Source of the DNA: Bacillus cabrialesii
GTDB taxonomy: Bacteria; Bacillota; Bacilli; Bacillales; Bacillaceae
Direction: 5' to 3'
DNA length: 64,000 nt
NCBI RefSeq assembly: GCF_004124315.2
Contig: NZ_CP096889.1
Span: 1,409,001-1,473,000, forward strand
The position numbers and the translations under genes were made by a program. The notes beneath the pieces are model-generated. The model did not search any database and had not been told where the DNA came from. It was given only the letters and a program-made list of their open reading frames with translations. Of the stretch, positions 42,285 to 51,861 are shown one piece after another. Within the stretch, counting starts at the first letter, position 1, and every line of letters begins with the position of its first letter.

Positions 42285-43634
42285 ATGAAATTTAAGCTTG
42301 GAAAATTGATACAGGCACTATCACCAGCCCAGCTGATCGCATTATATTATTTTCTTGCGGTTACGGTGGCCGTTATATTGCTGAGTTTGCCGGCGGCCCA
42401 TAAACCGGGGGCAGAATGGACGTTTATAGATGCGCTGTTTACGGCTGTCAGTTCAGTCAGCGTGACGGGGCTGACTGTAGTTGATACAGCTGATACATTC
42501 AGCACTATAGGCATTTTTATATTGGCATTTGTCCTGCAATTTGGCGGAATCGGGATTATGACGCTCGGAACGTTCATTTGGCTGATCATGGGAAAACGAA
42601 TCGGGCTGAAAGAACGGAAATTGATTATGGTTGACCAAAACCAATCCCAATTTTCGGGGATTGTCAATCTCATGAAGCAGGTTCTTTTTCTGATCTTGTG
42701 GATTGAATTTTTTGGCGGGCTCATACTCGGCACCTATTTTTTAACCTACTATGATTCCTATCAGGAAGCTTATTTACACGGATTTTTTGCGAGTATCAGT
42801 GCAACCACAAATGGCGGATTTGATATAACCGGCAGATCCATGATTCCATTTCGCCACGATTATTTTGTGCAGTTTATTACAATGCTTTTAATTGTATTTG
42901 GCGCAATTGGATTTCCTGTGCTTGTCGAAGTAAAGGATTTCTTGTTTTCAAAGCATCGGAGGTACCCATTTACACTTTTTACGAAAATCACGACCATTAC
43001 GTTCGGCTCACTGGTCTTATTTGGGGCCATCGGCATTTATGTCTTGGAAGCAAACCACGCATTTGCGGGAAAGTCATGGCATGACATTTTGTTTCTGTCT
43101 CTGTTTCAATCGACGGCTACCCGAAGCGGGGGGCTGGCAACGATTGATATCAGCCAATTATCAGATGCTACCATATTTTTTATTTGCGCGCTGATGTTTA
43201 TCGGAGCGTCGCCAAGCTCAGTCGGGGGAGGCATACGGACAACGACTTTTGCCTTGAACCTTTTAGCGCTGTTTCATTTTGCCCGCGGCAATAAGTCCGT
43301 AAAGGTCTTCAAACGGGAGTTGCATCCTGCTGATCTGATGAAATCGCTTGTTGTCACGATGATGGCGATTCTGCTCGTTTTTGGCGCAACACTTATCCTG
43401 ATCATCACAGAAAAGCATTCTCTGCCGGAGCTGTTGTTTGAAGTGTGCTCGGCATTCGGTACAACCGGTCTTTCACTTGGAATTACTGCTGATTTAAGCA
43501 ACGTTGGAAAATGCGTCATTATGATTGTCATGTTTATCGGGCGAATCGGTATCCTGACGTTCCTGTATCTGATCGGCAGAAAGGAAATTGAAGCGAATTA
43601 TCATTATCCGAAGGAGAGAGTGATTATCGGATAG
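42285..43634 (+). CDS. ktrD: Potassium transporter membrane subunit KtrD
   Basis: 449 residues with the four M-P-M repeats of the Trk/Ktr/HKT superfamily. The selectivity-loop regions read SVTGLTVVDT, SATTNGGFDITG, STATRSGGLATI and AFGTTGLSLGI. It forms K+ channels with the cytosolic gating ring KtrC, encoded elsewhere, and is important in osmotic adaptation. GAGGC upstream of the ATG. A terminator follows. Confidence 0.95.
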   Translation: MKFKLGKLIQALSPAQLIALYYFLAVTVAVILLSLPAAHKPGAEWTFIDALFTAVSSVSVTGLTVVDTADTFSTIGIFILAFVLQFGGIGIMTLGTFIWLIMGKRIGLKERKLIMVDQNQSQFSGIVNLMKQVLFLILWIEFFGGLILGTYFLTYYDSYQEAYLHGFFASISATTNGGFDITGRSMIPFRHDYFVQFITMLLIVFGAIGFPVLVEVKDFLFSKHRRYPFTLFTKITTITFGSLVLFGAIGIYVLEANHAFAGKSWHDILFLSLFQSTATRSGGLATIDISQLSDATIFFICALMFIGASPSSVGGGIRTTTFALNLLALFHFARGNKSVKVFKRELHPADLMKSLVVTMMAILLVFGATLILIITEKHSLPELLFEVCSAFGTTGLSLGITADLSNVGKCVIMIVMFIGRIGILTFLYLIGRKEIEANYHYPKERVIIG

Positions 43635-43637
43635 AAA

Positions 43638-43665
43638 AACACCGCACATTTTGCGGTGTTTTTTG
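43638..43665 (+). terminator. ktrD terminator
   Basis: AACACCGCA / TGCGGTGTT stem with T tail. Confidence 0.85.
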
Positions 43666-43778
43666 ATTGCCAAAAAAAAGATGTGTGGCGCCGTTTCAGT
43701 TGGAGAACCTAACATCAACAGGTGCAGTTTAACGCTCCTGCATCTTTAGCGAAATAAAAACTGGCGAGGAGGATTTCT

Positions 43779-43934
43779 ATGAAGCGCAAAGCTGAAGTGA
43801 ATGAAGCCATTAAAAATAACAATACACCTACCGAGAGCATGGACCCAAATTCATATAAGACACAGTATCATGACGACCCGAATTTTAGGGGTGCAAATCG
43901 CAATTCCAAACAAGGTCAGCAAGGAGGCATGTGA
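43779..43934 (+). CDS. Small hydrophilic protein, 51 residues, unknown
   Basis: MKRKAEVNEAIKNNNTPTES, ending GANRNSKQGQQGGM; rich in Asn, Gln and Lys and without hydrophobic stretches, like minor spore proteins. GAGGAGG upstream. The last codons (AAGGAGGCATG) double as the ribosome site of the next gene. Position suggests the small gene called ykzP in 168, but I am not certain. Confidence 0.7.
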   Translation: MKRKAEVNEAIKNNNTPTESMDPNSYKTQYHDDPNFRGANRNSKQGQQGGM

Positions 43935-43936
43935 TT

Positions 43937-44107
43937 TTGAAGAAAAATCGTCATAGCAGAGACATGCAAAATCATAAAAAGCCTATGAATAAAAAGGTGC
44001 TGGAGGAAGAATTCTCAAGTGAATTTGGGGATTATAATGCCGGAAAGATCATCGAAACGCTGGAAGTCACAAAGCCTGACAAGAAAAAAGAAAAAAAACG
44101 AAAATAA
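43937..44107 (+). CDS. ykzE: Small basic protein YkzE
   Basis: 56 residues from a TTG start: MKKNRHSRDMQNHKKPMNKK and ending in KPDKKKEKKRK. Ribosome site AAGGAGG (43921-43927) lies inside the end of the previous ORF, so the pair is translationally linked. Highly charged. Symbol by position and recalled similarity. Confidence 0.7.
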   Translation: MKKNRHSRDMQNHKKPMNKKVLEEEFSSEFGDYNAGKIIETLEVTKPDKKKEKKRK

Positions 44108-44150
44108 AAAAGGCCTCTTAGGCGGTGTTCCGCTTAAGAGGCGCTTTTCT
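44105..44150. terminator. Bidirectional terminator ykzE / ykrP
   Basis: AAGGCCTCTTA / TAAGAGGCGCTT stem; an inner GGCGG/CCGC pairing extends it. Confidence 0.8.
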
Positions 44151-45171
44151 ATTTTATATAAGCATTTTTGCCCGTTCCTCTGACAACTTGCAATAGACTG
44201 GTCATTCTCAGCTCTATAAACGGCTGGGCAACTGTCTTAACAAAATTGCTTGAGAGGACTGATGTCAGGGCTGCTGTTAACAGCAAGAGAATCACTAAAC
44301 TCTGATAGTCAGTAAGCCCATCCTCAAGCCCTACCTGTCTCAGCGTTTTAATAATAAACCCGTGAAGCAAATACACATAAAATGTCCGGGTGCCCCATTT
44401 GGTAAAGAAATATCGTTTTTGCGGAACGAGCGCTAAAAAGCTGAAGGTTGCCGCAAAGGCGAGCACATACCAGCCGATTCGGGAAAGTCCGCTTGCCAAG
44501 GTAACGTCACCGAATGAAGAATACGGTTTTGAGCCAAACAGAAAAGAATAGTCAAAGTCAATGCCCCAGCAGATCACGAAGACGGCGGCAAGCACCCCAA
44601 GCGCAATTTGTTTGCCTCGTTTTGATCTCAATATATCAAAATGATGTTGATTTAAATAAAATCCGACAAGGAACATCGGTAAGAATACAAATGTCCGCGA
44701 CAAGCTCAGCGTATTGCTGACAAAGTCCAGATAGCCGATCAGCACGGCGATTCCGCAACTGACAAACAGCGCCCACAGCTTTGAAAGCTTTGAAAAAGGA
44801 TAAAGCAGCAGGTTCCAAAAGAATAAGCTTACGAGAAACCATAACGACCATTGTGGATCAATCGGATTCACATTTGCCATGCTTTCGTCTTGCATAATGT
44901 AATAAAAGACGGAATAGATGATTTGGAAAATCAAATACGGAATAATCAGCTTTACCGCCAGCTTTTTCACATACCCCGGGCGTTTAAAGCCCTTCGCGAA
45001 ATAACCGGATACAAGAATAAAGGCAGGCATGTGGAATGTGTAAATGAACTTGTAGAGGTAGAGCATAAAATGATTATCATTAATAAAGGAACGAAGAATA
45101 TGACCGAAAACAACAAGGAATATCAATAAGAATTTTGCATTATCAAAATAACTGTCCCGCGATTTATTCAT
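44149..45171 (-). CDS. ykrP: Membrane acyltransferase (acyltransferase-3 family)
   Basis: 340 residues with about ten hydrophobic helices. The family signature near the N-terminus, YFDNAKFLLIFLVVFGHI with its conserved His, and the HMPAFILVSGYFAKGF segment identify acyltransferase 3 (fucose-4-O-acetylase-like). Such enzymes acetylate cell-surface glycans; the target is unknown. The start MNKSRDSYFD at 45171 follows AAGGTGAT; an ATG nine codons earlier is unsupported. Confidence 0.88.
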   Translation of the reverse strand: MNKSRDSYFDNAKFLLIFLVVFGHILRSFINDNHFMLYLYKFIYTFHMPAFILVSGYFAKGFKRPGYVKKLAVKLIIPYLIFQIIYSVFYYIMQDESMANVNPIDPQWSLWFLVSLFFWNLLLYPFSKLSKLWALFVSCGIAVLIGYLDFVSNTLSLSRTFVFLPMFLVGFYLNQHHFDILRSKRGKQIALGVLAAVFVICWGIDFDYSFLFGSKPYSSFGDVTLASGLSRIGWYVLAFAATFSFLALVPQKRYFFTKWGTRTFYVYLLHGFIIKTLRQVGLEDGLTDYQSLVILLLLTAALTSVLSSNFVKTVAQPFIELRMTSLLQVVRGTGKNAYIK

Positions 45172-45423
45172 AGCATCACCTTCTCTTTCATCAGTCACTA
45201 AGAGATTATTCCCTGCTGGTATATATTTTAAAATAAAAGATGAAAAAGGAATCTAAAAAACCGCTGATTGTTAGGACGATGTAAAGTGACAGTAAGGATC
45301 GTAGAAAATGTCTTCGATATGTAATCGCGCTGAAATTTTCTGAAATTTATAGGGCGAATGAAGGAAGTTCCCGCATTTTGTAGAAATATTGAGGGATAGG
45401 TTTTGAAGAAGGAGTGTACAAGC

Positions 45424-47640
45424 ATGGAAACTCTTGGTGTCCAGGATAATTCGGAGCTGCAGGAAGAACTGAAGCGTCTCAAAGAAGAAAATGCCCGGCT
45501 GAAAAAGGAATTGAATCAGCATCAAGTGATTGTCAACAATACGCTCGATGCTATTTTTATATGTGATAATGAAATGCGAATCGTTCAAGCGAATGAAGCG
45601 ACAGAGAGGATGCTTCAAGTTGATGCGGAAGATTTGAAAAAGCGTTCCGTTTTGGATTTTTTGTTTTCAGTCCCAAAGGATGAATTGAATCTTGCCGTAA
45701 AGAAGTTTTTAAAAAAAGGCTTCCTGTGGAAGGAGGTTCCGATCAGGCTTGATGGCGGTGCGACAAAATACATAGAGTTTCTGGCCAAAAGAGGGATCGG
45801 CGAGGATTTCTTTTTTGTTGTCATGAGAGATATATCATCAAAGAAGATTCTGGAGCGGGAATTCTCTATGAATGAACAGCTTTTTAAAGACTTGTTTGAC
45901 AGGGCTGTTGACGGAATCGTCCTGTTTGATAAAGACGGCGGTTTTATCGATGCCAATTTATCCTTCTGTAAAAGCTTTGAAATCAATCATAATGAGCTGT
46001 CTCATTTATCGTTGTATAAGTTCATAGACAGCGGCTCACGAAAAGATTTCGACAACACTTGGAAGACCCTCAACCGTAAGGGAAAAGCGAAGGGGGAGCT
46101 TCCCGTCAAGCTTCGTTCAGGCGTTCAAAAGCTATTTGAATTTACGATTACCTCAAACATCATCAGCGGGTTTTATATGTCTATTATGAGGGATATCACA
46201 GAGAAGCGGTCTATGGAGCTGCAGCTCTTTAAAAGCGAGGAGCGCTTCAGAGAAATATTTGAAAATGCGATGGATGCCATTATCATCTGGTCGAATGACG
46301 GAAGAATCGTGAAAGCGAATCAGTCAGCCTGTAAAATCTTTGAGCTGCCGATGAATTTGCTGTTGAAAAGAAGGCTGTGTGATTTTCTCGTTGATTCGCA
46401 GCAGAAATACAGCCTAACGAAAAGGAAATACGCAAAATACGGAGAGATCAGAGAAGAGCTACTGTTTCAAATGGGGAACGGGCAGTTCAAAGAACTCGAA
46501 TTCACTTCAAAGCGGACAATACTTGAAAACCAGCACTTGACGATTTTGAGAAATGTCAGCGACAGAAAGCGGATGGAAAAGGAGCTTCGGGAAAGTGAAC
46601 TGAAATTCAGAAAAGTGTTCAACGGCTCAATGGATGGCAATGTATTGTTCGACAATCAATACAGGATCATCGATGCCAATCCGTTAGCAAGCAATATTTT
46701 AGGCCTGTCACATGAAGAGATTAAAAAGCACAGCCTGTTAGATATTATTTCTTCGTATGAAATAGAAAATCTTGCTTCACCGGCAAGGCAGATTAATTTT
46801 GATGAAATGGACAACGAAATTCCGTTTTTGCTGAGCAGCAGGGACAACAGAAAACTGGAATTCTCATTTAAACGAAATATTATTCAAAATATGAACCTGG
46901 CTATCTTTAAAGACGTAACGGAGCGAAAAGAACTGGAGGAACGCCTGCGCAAGTCAGATACGCTTCATGTTGTCGGCGAACTCGCTGCCGGCATTGCTCA
47001 TGAAATCAGAAATCCGATGACTGCACTTAAAGGCTTCATTCAGCTTTTGAAAGGGAGTGTGGAGGGAGACTACGCCCTATACTTCAACGTGATCACCTCA
47101 GAATTAAAGCGCATCGAATCCATCATCACCGAATTCTTGATTTTAGCCAAGCCCCAGGCCATTATGTATGAAGAAAAACATGTTACCCAAATAATGAGAG
47201 ACACCATAGATCTTCTGAACGCGCAAGCCAATCTCAGCAACGTACAAATGCATCTCGATTTAATTGACGACATTCCTCCGATTTACTGTGAACCGAATCA
47301 GCTGAAACAAGTATTTATCAATATATTAAAAAATGCCATTGAAGTGATGCCAGACGGTGGAAACATTTTTGTGACGATAAGCACATTGGATCACGATCAT
47401 ATTCTCATCTCCTTAAAAGACGAAGGAATCGGAATGACAGAAGATAAATTAAAGCGCCTTGGAGAACCGTTTTATACGACAAAGGAACGGGGAACTGGAC
47501 TTGGGCTAATGGTAAGCTATAAAATTATTGAAGAACATCAAGGCGAAATCATGGTAGAAAGTGCAGAAGGGAAGGGGACCGTTTTTCACCTTACGCTTCC
47601 CGTCAGACAGAATGCTGAAGAAAGAAGGATTGATGAATGA
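45424..47640 (+). CDS. kinE: Sporulation sensor histidine kinase KinE
   Basis: A soluble multi-PAS kinase feeding the Spo0F-Spo0B-Spo0A phosphorelay. The 738 residues start with a coiled coil (about 5-35), four consecutive PAS domains (about 35-510, each with an AIF/GIVLFD-type motif and an intervening RDIT/RDIS/KDVTERK linker), then HisKA with GIAHEIRNPMTALKGF and HATPase with ILKNAIEVMP, KDEGIGM and GTGLGLMVSY. AGAAGGAG supports the ATG at 45424 rather than the in-frame upstream start at 45403. It overlaps ogt by 4 bp. Confidence 0.93.
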   Translation: METLGVQDNSELQEELKRLKEENARLKKELNQHQVIVNNTLDAIFICDNEMRIVQANEATERMLQVDAEDLKKRSVLDFLFSVPKDELNLAVKKFLKKGFLWKEVPIRLDGGATKYIEFLAKRGIGEDFFFVVMRDISSKKILEREFSMNEQLFKDLFDRAVDGIVLFDKDGGFIDANLSFCKSFEINHNELSHLSLYKFIDSGSRKDFDNTWKTLNRKGKAKGELPVKLRSGVQKLFEFTITSNIISGFYMSIMRDITEKRSMELQLFKSEERFREIFENAMDAIIIWSNDGRIVKANQSACKIFELPMNLLLKRRLCDFLVDSQQKYSLTKRKYAKYGEIREELLFQMGNGQFKELEFTSKRTILENQHLTILRNVSDRKRMEKELRESELKFRKVFNGSMDGNVLFDNQYRIIDANPLASNILGLSHEEIKKHSLLDIISSYEIENLASPARQINFDEMDNEIPFLLSSRDNRKLEFSFKRNIIQNMNLAIFKDVTERKELEERLRKSDTLHVVGELAAGIAHEIRNPMTALKGFIQLLKGSVEGDYALYFNVITSELKRIESIITEFLILAKPQAIMYEEKHVTQIMRDTIDLLNAQANLSNVQMHLDLIDDIPPIYCEPNQLKQVFINILKNAIEVMPDGGNIFVTISTLDHDHILISLKDEGIGMTEDKLKRLGEPFYTTKERGTGLGLMVSYKIIEEHQGEIMVESAEGKGTVFHLTLPVRQNAEERRIDE

Positions 47641-48134
47641 ACTACTACGCGACAGCGGAAACGCCGCTCGGAGAATTTATTATTGCCGAGGAGGATGGTC
47701 GGATTACCCGTCTATTTCTCAGTCAGGAAGATTGGATGGATTGGAAAGAAACCGTTCAGACTACAGAGCACAAGGAAACACCTTATCTGGCAGAAGCGAA
47801 AAAACAGCTTCATGAGTATTTCGCCGGTGAAAGAAAGACATTCGCTCTGCCGCTCAGCCAAAAGGGCACCCCTTTTCAGCAAAAAGTGTGGGAAGCGTTG
47901 GCGACGATACCATACGGAGAATCCCGAAGCTATGCCGACATTGCCGCTGCGGTCGGCAGTCCGAAAGCGGTGCGTGCTGTCGGACAGGCTAATAAACGTA
48001 ACGATCTGCCGATTTTTGTCCCGTGCCACAGAGTGATCGGCAAAAACAGCGCGTTAACAGGTTACGCCGGGAGCAAAACCGATATCAAAGCATTTTTGCT
48101 GAACATTGAGCAAATTTCCTATAAAGAAAAATAA
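47637..48134 (+). CDS. ogt: Methylated-DNA-protein cysteine methyltransferase
   Basis: Ogt removes O6-methyl groups from guanine onto its own cysteine. The 165 residues have the active site PCHRVIG (IFVPCHRVIGKN), the helix-turn-helix arginine finger region SYADIAAAVGSPKAVRAVGQANKRN, and an N-terminal variable domain. It overlaps kinE by 4 bp (ATGA), an odd operon partner for a sporulation kinase. Confidence 0.95.
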   Translation: MNYYATAETPLGEFIIAEEDGRITRLFLSQEDWMDWKETVQTTEHKETPYLAEAKKQLHEYFAGERKTFALPLSQKGTPFQQKVWEALATIPYGESRSYADIAAAVGSPKAVRAVGQANKRNDLPIFVPCHRVIGKNSALTGYAGSKTDIKAFLLNIEQISYKEK

Positions 48135-48223
48135 AACATATGGCACGTTCCCTTTTTTCACGGCCGACATATCATTTTATTAAGTTAAAAAAGTTGGTCT
48201 GGTGAAAAAGGAGGACAAAGCAA

Positions 48224-48349
48224 TTGAAGCCGAGCCGCTCTGAGAAAATTGCCGTTTTTGCCAAACTGTTTGTGAAACTGCATATCATATCAAGCGCTCA
48301 AAAAGATGAAATGATCACGGTCAATAAAAACAAACGAAAAAACCGCTGA
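48224..48349 (+). CDS. Candidate 41-residue small protein
   Basis: AAAAAGGAGGACAAAGCAA precedes a TTG opening 41 codons: MKPSRSEKIAVFAKLFVKLH onward, ending NKNKRKNR. It has a short amphipathic/hydrophobic middle (IAVFAKLFVKLHII) and a basic tail. The ribosome site is strong, and the stop falls within a terminator stem. Function unknown. Confidence 0.6.
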   Translation: MKPSRSEKIAVFAKLFVKLHIISSAQKDEMITVNKNKRKNR

Positions 48350-48385
48350 CTCGGCCCGGAATGAGCTAAGTCCAGCGGTTTTTTA
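48337..48385. terminator. Terminator between the 41-codon ORF and mtnA
   Basis: AAAAACCGCTG / CAGCGGTTTTTT stem with a long loop; A and T runs serve both directions. Confidence 0.75.
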
Positions 48386-49444
48386 AAGAACCTTTTCGCC
48401 TCTAAACAGCTGTTCAATTTCTTCTTCATAGTTACCGGTCATAATCCCTTTCTCTGTAATGATTCCTGAAATGAGATCATGGGGTGTAATGTCAAAAGCG
48501 GGATTAAAGACGGGCACATCGGATGGAGCGGTCCGGACTCCGGAAATCTGCCTTACTTCCTCGGGATCCCGTTCCTCTATCGGGATATCGGCGCCAGACT
48601 TCACTTTCGTATCAAATGTAGATAGTGGTGCGGCGACAAAAAACGGAATATCAAAGGCGTTAGCTAAAATCGCGAGACCGTATGTTCCGATTTTATTTGC
48701 CGTATCACCGTTCTTTGCAATGCGATCGGCGCCGACGATGACAGCAGAAATTTGTTTCTCCTTCATCGTATGGGCGGCCATGCTGTCTGTGATCAGAGTG
48801 ACATCAATTCCGCCTTGCATCAGCTCCCACGCGGTAAGGCGCGAACCTTGAAGGACAGGTCTTGTTTCACAGGCATAAATATGCAATCCCAAATCTCTTT
48901 GTTTGGCCAAATAAAATGGAGCGAGCGCTGTACCGTAGCGGCTTGTCGCGATAGAACCTGCATTGCAGATCGTCATAATCCGGTCGCCTTTTTTGAAAAG
49001 CTGCAGGGCGTTTTGACCGATCAACCGGCACGTTTCCTCATCCTCGACCTGAATTTGAATGGCTTCATGGACAAGGTTTGTTTTTGCTTCATTTACGGAA
49101 ATGGCGTTTTCGATCGAATGACTCAGTCTCTCAAGCGCCCATGATAAATTAATGGCGGTAGGCCGTGAGCTGTTTAAATAGTGTTTGATGTCATCCAGCT
49201 TGCGGCGGAATTCAGTGACATCATCCGTTTCAATGTCTTTTGCAGCAAGCGCAAGTCCGAAGGCAGCCGTAATGCCGATGGCCGGGGCGCCTCTTACTTT
49301 GAGCGTGACAATGGCGTCAAATACATCCTCTTTCGTTGTCAGTTCTAAATATTCCGTCACATGGGGAAGCTTTTGCTGATTTAAAATGGTAATGGCTGTT
49401 TCTTTCCATTCAACAGAACGCGGAACAGCAAATGAATGGGTCAT
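48383..49444 (-). CDS. mtnA: Methylthioribose-1-phosphate isomerase
   Basis: MtnA converts 5-methylthioribose-1-phosphate to 5-methylthioribulose-1-phosphate. The 353 residues resemble the eIF2B-alpha/beta/delta family, with VRGAPAIGITAAFGLALA, CNAGSIATSRYGTALAP (catalytic Cys region) and VVGADRIAKNGDTANKIGTY (catalytic Asp). It is seven bases downstream of mtnK in the mtnKA operon, under a SAM riboswitch. Confidence 0.96.
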   Translation of the reverse strand: MTHSFAVPRSVEWKETAITILNQQKLPHVTEYLELTTKEDVFDAIVTLKVRGAPAIGITAAFGLALAAKDIETDDVTEFRRKLDDIKHYLNSSRPTAINLSWALERLSHSIENAISVNEAKTNLVHEAIQIQVEDEETCRLIGQNALQLFKKGDRIMTICNAGSIATSRYGTALAPFYLAKQRDLGLHIYACETRPVLQGSRLTAWELMQGGIDVTLITDSMAAHTMKEKQISAVIVGADRIAKNGDTANKIGTYGLAILANAFDIPFFVAAPLSTFDTKVKSGADIPIEERDPEEVRQISGVRTAPSDVPVFNPAFDITPHDLISGIITEKGIMTGNYEEEIEQLFRGEKVL

Positions 49445-49451
49445 GAATGGA

Positions 49452-50645
49452 TCATTCCTTTACAAGTAACTTAAATAATTCAATAACATCCGTTATCGTT
49501 TTGAATTCCGAACGTTTTTCGATAAAGGCTGCACCGGTTTCGAGCGCCAGCCGTTTTCTATTGATTCGTTTATCAAACGGCACGATCGTATCAAGATCAG
49601 CAACATGGGCAAGGCCGACCGTGCGGCGTATCAGCTCGCAGCCCGCAAACCCGATCGCCTCTTCAAAAATATGACTGAGCGTATCTGTAAGGTAACCGTC
49701 GATTTTGGCGTAAACATCCAAACTGTCTTTCTCCCAGGCTGCACTGAACGTCTCTTCAAATGTTTCCCAGACCTGCTTGACATGTTCATATAACGGCTCT
49801 CTGTCAGCCCCGTCACGGCCGAGTGCATTCAAAAATAAGTTGGCAATGAATTGGCCCACATCAAAGCCGATCGGTCCGTAAAAAGCAAATTCAGGATCAA
49901 TCACCTTTGTTTCATGTTCGCTGGCGAAAATACTCCCTGTATGCAAATCACCATGAATCAGTGTTTCTGCAGATGTTAAAAACGACTTTTTCAGTTTAGC
50001 GGCTTCGAATTTTACGTTGTCATTATTCCAAAGCTCCTCGACATAAGGACGAAGCTCTTCTTCAAAATCATTTGTGTCATGGTCAAAGAAAGGATCTGTA
50101 AAGACAAGTCTTTCTGTAATGTCGCACAGCTCCGGATTTGTAAACTGTTTAACAAGCTGTTTTTTCACCTTAGGTTCAAGCGCGTAATCAGATGAATAGA
50201 ATAGTGTTTTTCCTAAAAATTCACCGATGTGCTGTGACAGGTAAGGATAGTTTTCACCCTCAATGAGTCCTTTTCTTGCGATTTTCAGGTGAGAAAGATC
50301 CTCCATCACGGTAACCGCCATTTCTGTATCGGAATAGAACACTCTTGGAACAAGATGAGGGACATGCTCGCCCTGTCGGATGAGCGCGCTGCTTTCGATT
50401 CTTGCGCGATCGATTGTCAGCGGCCAGCTTTCTCCGACCACTTTTGCATAAGGAACCGCCTGTTTGATGATCAACGCTCTGTCGTGTTCTTGATTATAAA
50501 TATGAAAAACGTAATTTAAGTTGCCGTCGCCGATCTCCTGGCATGTCAGTGTGCTTTTGCTTGGAAATAAACCAAGCTTCACCGCCAGTGCCACTGCGGA
50601 GCTTTCATTTAACGTTTCGTATAAAGGTGTTTTTGTGACTCCCAT
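49452..50645 (-). CDS. mtnK: 5-Methylthioribose kinase
   Basis: MtnK phosphorylates methylthioribose using ATP. The 397 residues have the aminoglycoside-phosphotransferase-like kinase fold: an N-lobe with GDGNLNYVFHI and ALIIKQAVPY, catalytic loop LIHGDLHTGSIF, and metal loop VIDPEFAFYGPIGFD. The start MGVTKTPLYE at 50645 follows GGAGGT; a few upstream in-frame codons are unsupported. First gene of mtnKA. Confidence 0.96.
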   Translation of the reverse strand: MGVTKTPLYETLNESSAVALAVKLGLFPSKSTLTCQEIGDGNLNYVFHIYNQEHDRALIIKQAVPYAKVVGESWPLTIDRARIESSALIRQGEHVPHLVPRVFYSDTEMAVTVMEDLSHLKIARKGLIEGENYPYLSQHIGEFLGKTLFYSSDYALEPKVKKQLVKQFTNPELCDITERLVFTDPFFDHDTNDFEEELRPYVEELWNNDNVKFEAAKLKKSFLTSAETLIHGDLHTGSIFASEHETKVIDPEFAFYGPIGFDVGQFIANLFLNALGRDGADREPLYEHVKQVWETFEETFSAAWEKDSLDVYAKIDGYLTDTLSHIFEEAIGFAGCELIRRTVGLAHVADLDTIVPFDKRINRKRLALETGAAFIEKRSEFKTITDVIELFKLLVKE

Positions 50646-50699
50646 TGTCATAACCTCCAATTATGTAATCTCTTGATATGTTTGCAGCTGAAGGGCCGT

Positions 50700-50733
50700 A
50701 AAAAAGCCTCCTTCTCAGAGAGAAGGAGGCTTA
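50700..50733 (-). terminator. Riboswitch-controlled terminator of mtnKA
   Basis: AAGCCTCCTTCTC / GAGAAGGAGGCTT stem, minus-strand T tail. Confidence 0.85.
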
Positions 50734-50749
50734 ACGTCTATGTCCGCCT

Positions 50750-50906
50750 CTCTTATCTCTCAGATCAAATCTGATGGAATTAGCACCGTGCCTTAAGAGA
50801 CAAGCGTCTCGGCGCGAAAAAGATGCGCCCCATTTCACAATGGAATTACGGTCGGTTGCTGTTGGGGTCAAAAGGCCAATCCCTCGCCCAACTCTCGATA
50901 AGAGAA
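50750..50906 (-). ncRNA. SAM-I (S-box) riboswitch, mtnKA leader
   Basis: Minus strand reads CTCTTATCGAGAG, GGGATTGGCC, ACCCCAACAGCAACCGACCG, GGCACGGTGCTAATTCC and CTGAGAGATAAGAGAGG, the S-box pattern, then the terminator at 50700-50733. Nearly the same sequence as the metE leader. Confidence 0.95.
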
Positions 50907-50987
50907 TATATTCACTTGTTAAACAATTCTAATTTATCAGTTGATGAACATAGTAACAGGTGTTTTAGTAAGTTGTCAATCTATTTT

Positions 50988-51767
50988 TTAATATAAATCT
51001 TTTCTGATATCATCGAAAACAGGTATACTTTCACGCACCTCAACGCTTTCCTGAAGGTCGATTTCCGCTCGGACAATGCCTTCTTCCCGGCCGCCTTCAG
51101 CAAGTATACGCCCCCATGGATCAATAATCAGGCTATGCCCGGCAAATTCATTATCGGGATTTGAACCGGTACAATTGCAGGCGGCGACAAAGCATTGATT
51201 TTCAATGGCACGGGCAATAAGCAGGCTTTTCCAATGATCAAGGCGGGGGAGAGGCCATTCCGCGGAAATAAACAGCACGTTGGCGCCTTTTGTCGTATGT
51301 TTTCTGATCCACTCCGGAAAACGGATATCGTAACAGATCAGTCCTGAGCTTTTGACGCCGTCAAGCTCAAAGTATCCGTCTTCGGAACCTGCAGATAAAT
51401 ACACATGCTCATCCATCAGCTGAAAAAGATGGGCTTTACTGTACTCTTTAATGATTTGCCCTTTCTTATCCGCGATGTACATTGTATTATAAACATCGGA
51501 ATCCTTTCTGACAGCGACCGAGCCGGCGACAATATGAACGCCATGTTTCTTTGCCGTTTTCTTCAGCCAGCTCTGGGCAGAACGCCCGTCTTCATCAGCG
51601 AGCTCATCAAGGTTGGCAAGGTCATATCCGGTCGTCCATAATTCAGGAAGAACAATCACGTCAGCATGTTTGCTTTCTTTTTCGATGAAAAATTCAGCCT
51701 TTTTAATATTTTCCGAAGGTTTACCGTATGAAATATCAAATTGAAGACAAGATATCGTCCATTTCAT
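50988..51767 (-). CDS. mtnU: Nitrilase-family omega-amidase of methionine salvage
   Basis: 259 residues with the Glu-Lys-Cys triad: Glu42 (VLPELWTTGYD), Lys110 (EYSKAHLF) and Cys144 (GLICYDIRFPEW). It likely hydrolyses alpha-ketoglutaramate or 2-oxo-4-methylthiobutyramide, completing glutamine-dependent transamination by MtnE next door. Divergent from mtnE with about 95 bases between. Confidence 0.93.
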   Translation of the reverse strand: MKWTISCLQFDISYGKPSENIKKAEFFIEKESKHADVIVLPELWTTGYDLANLDELADEDGRSAQSWLKKTAKKHGVHIVAGSVAVRKDSDVYNTMYIADKKGQIIKEYSKAHLFQLMDEHVYLSAGSEDGYFELDGVKSSGLICYDIRFPEWIRKHTTKGANVLFISAEWPLPRLDHWKSLLIARAIENQCFVAACNCTGSNPDNEFAGHSLIIDPWGRILAEGGREEGIVRAEIDLQESVEVRESIPVFDDIRKDLY

Positions 51768-51861
51768 CTTTTTAACACCCCAAATTTTGCTTTACTTTTT
51801 TCATTTAACCATATATGATGATGGACTATCATTTCAAGATTTTTTTAGAAGGTGAGAATAG

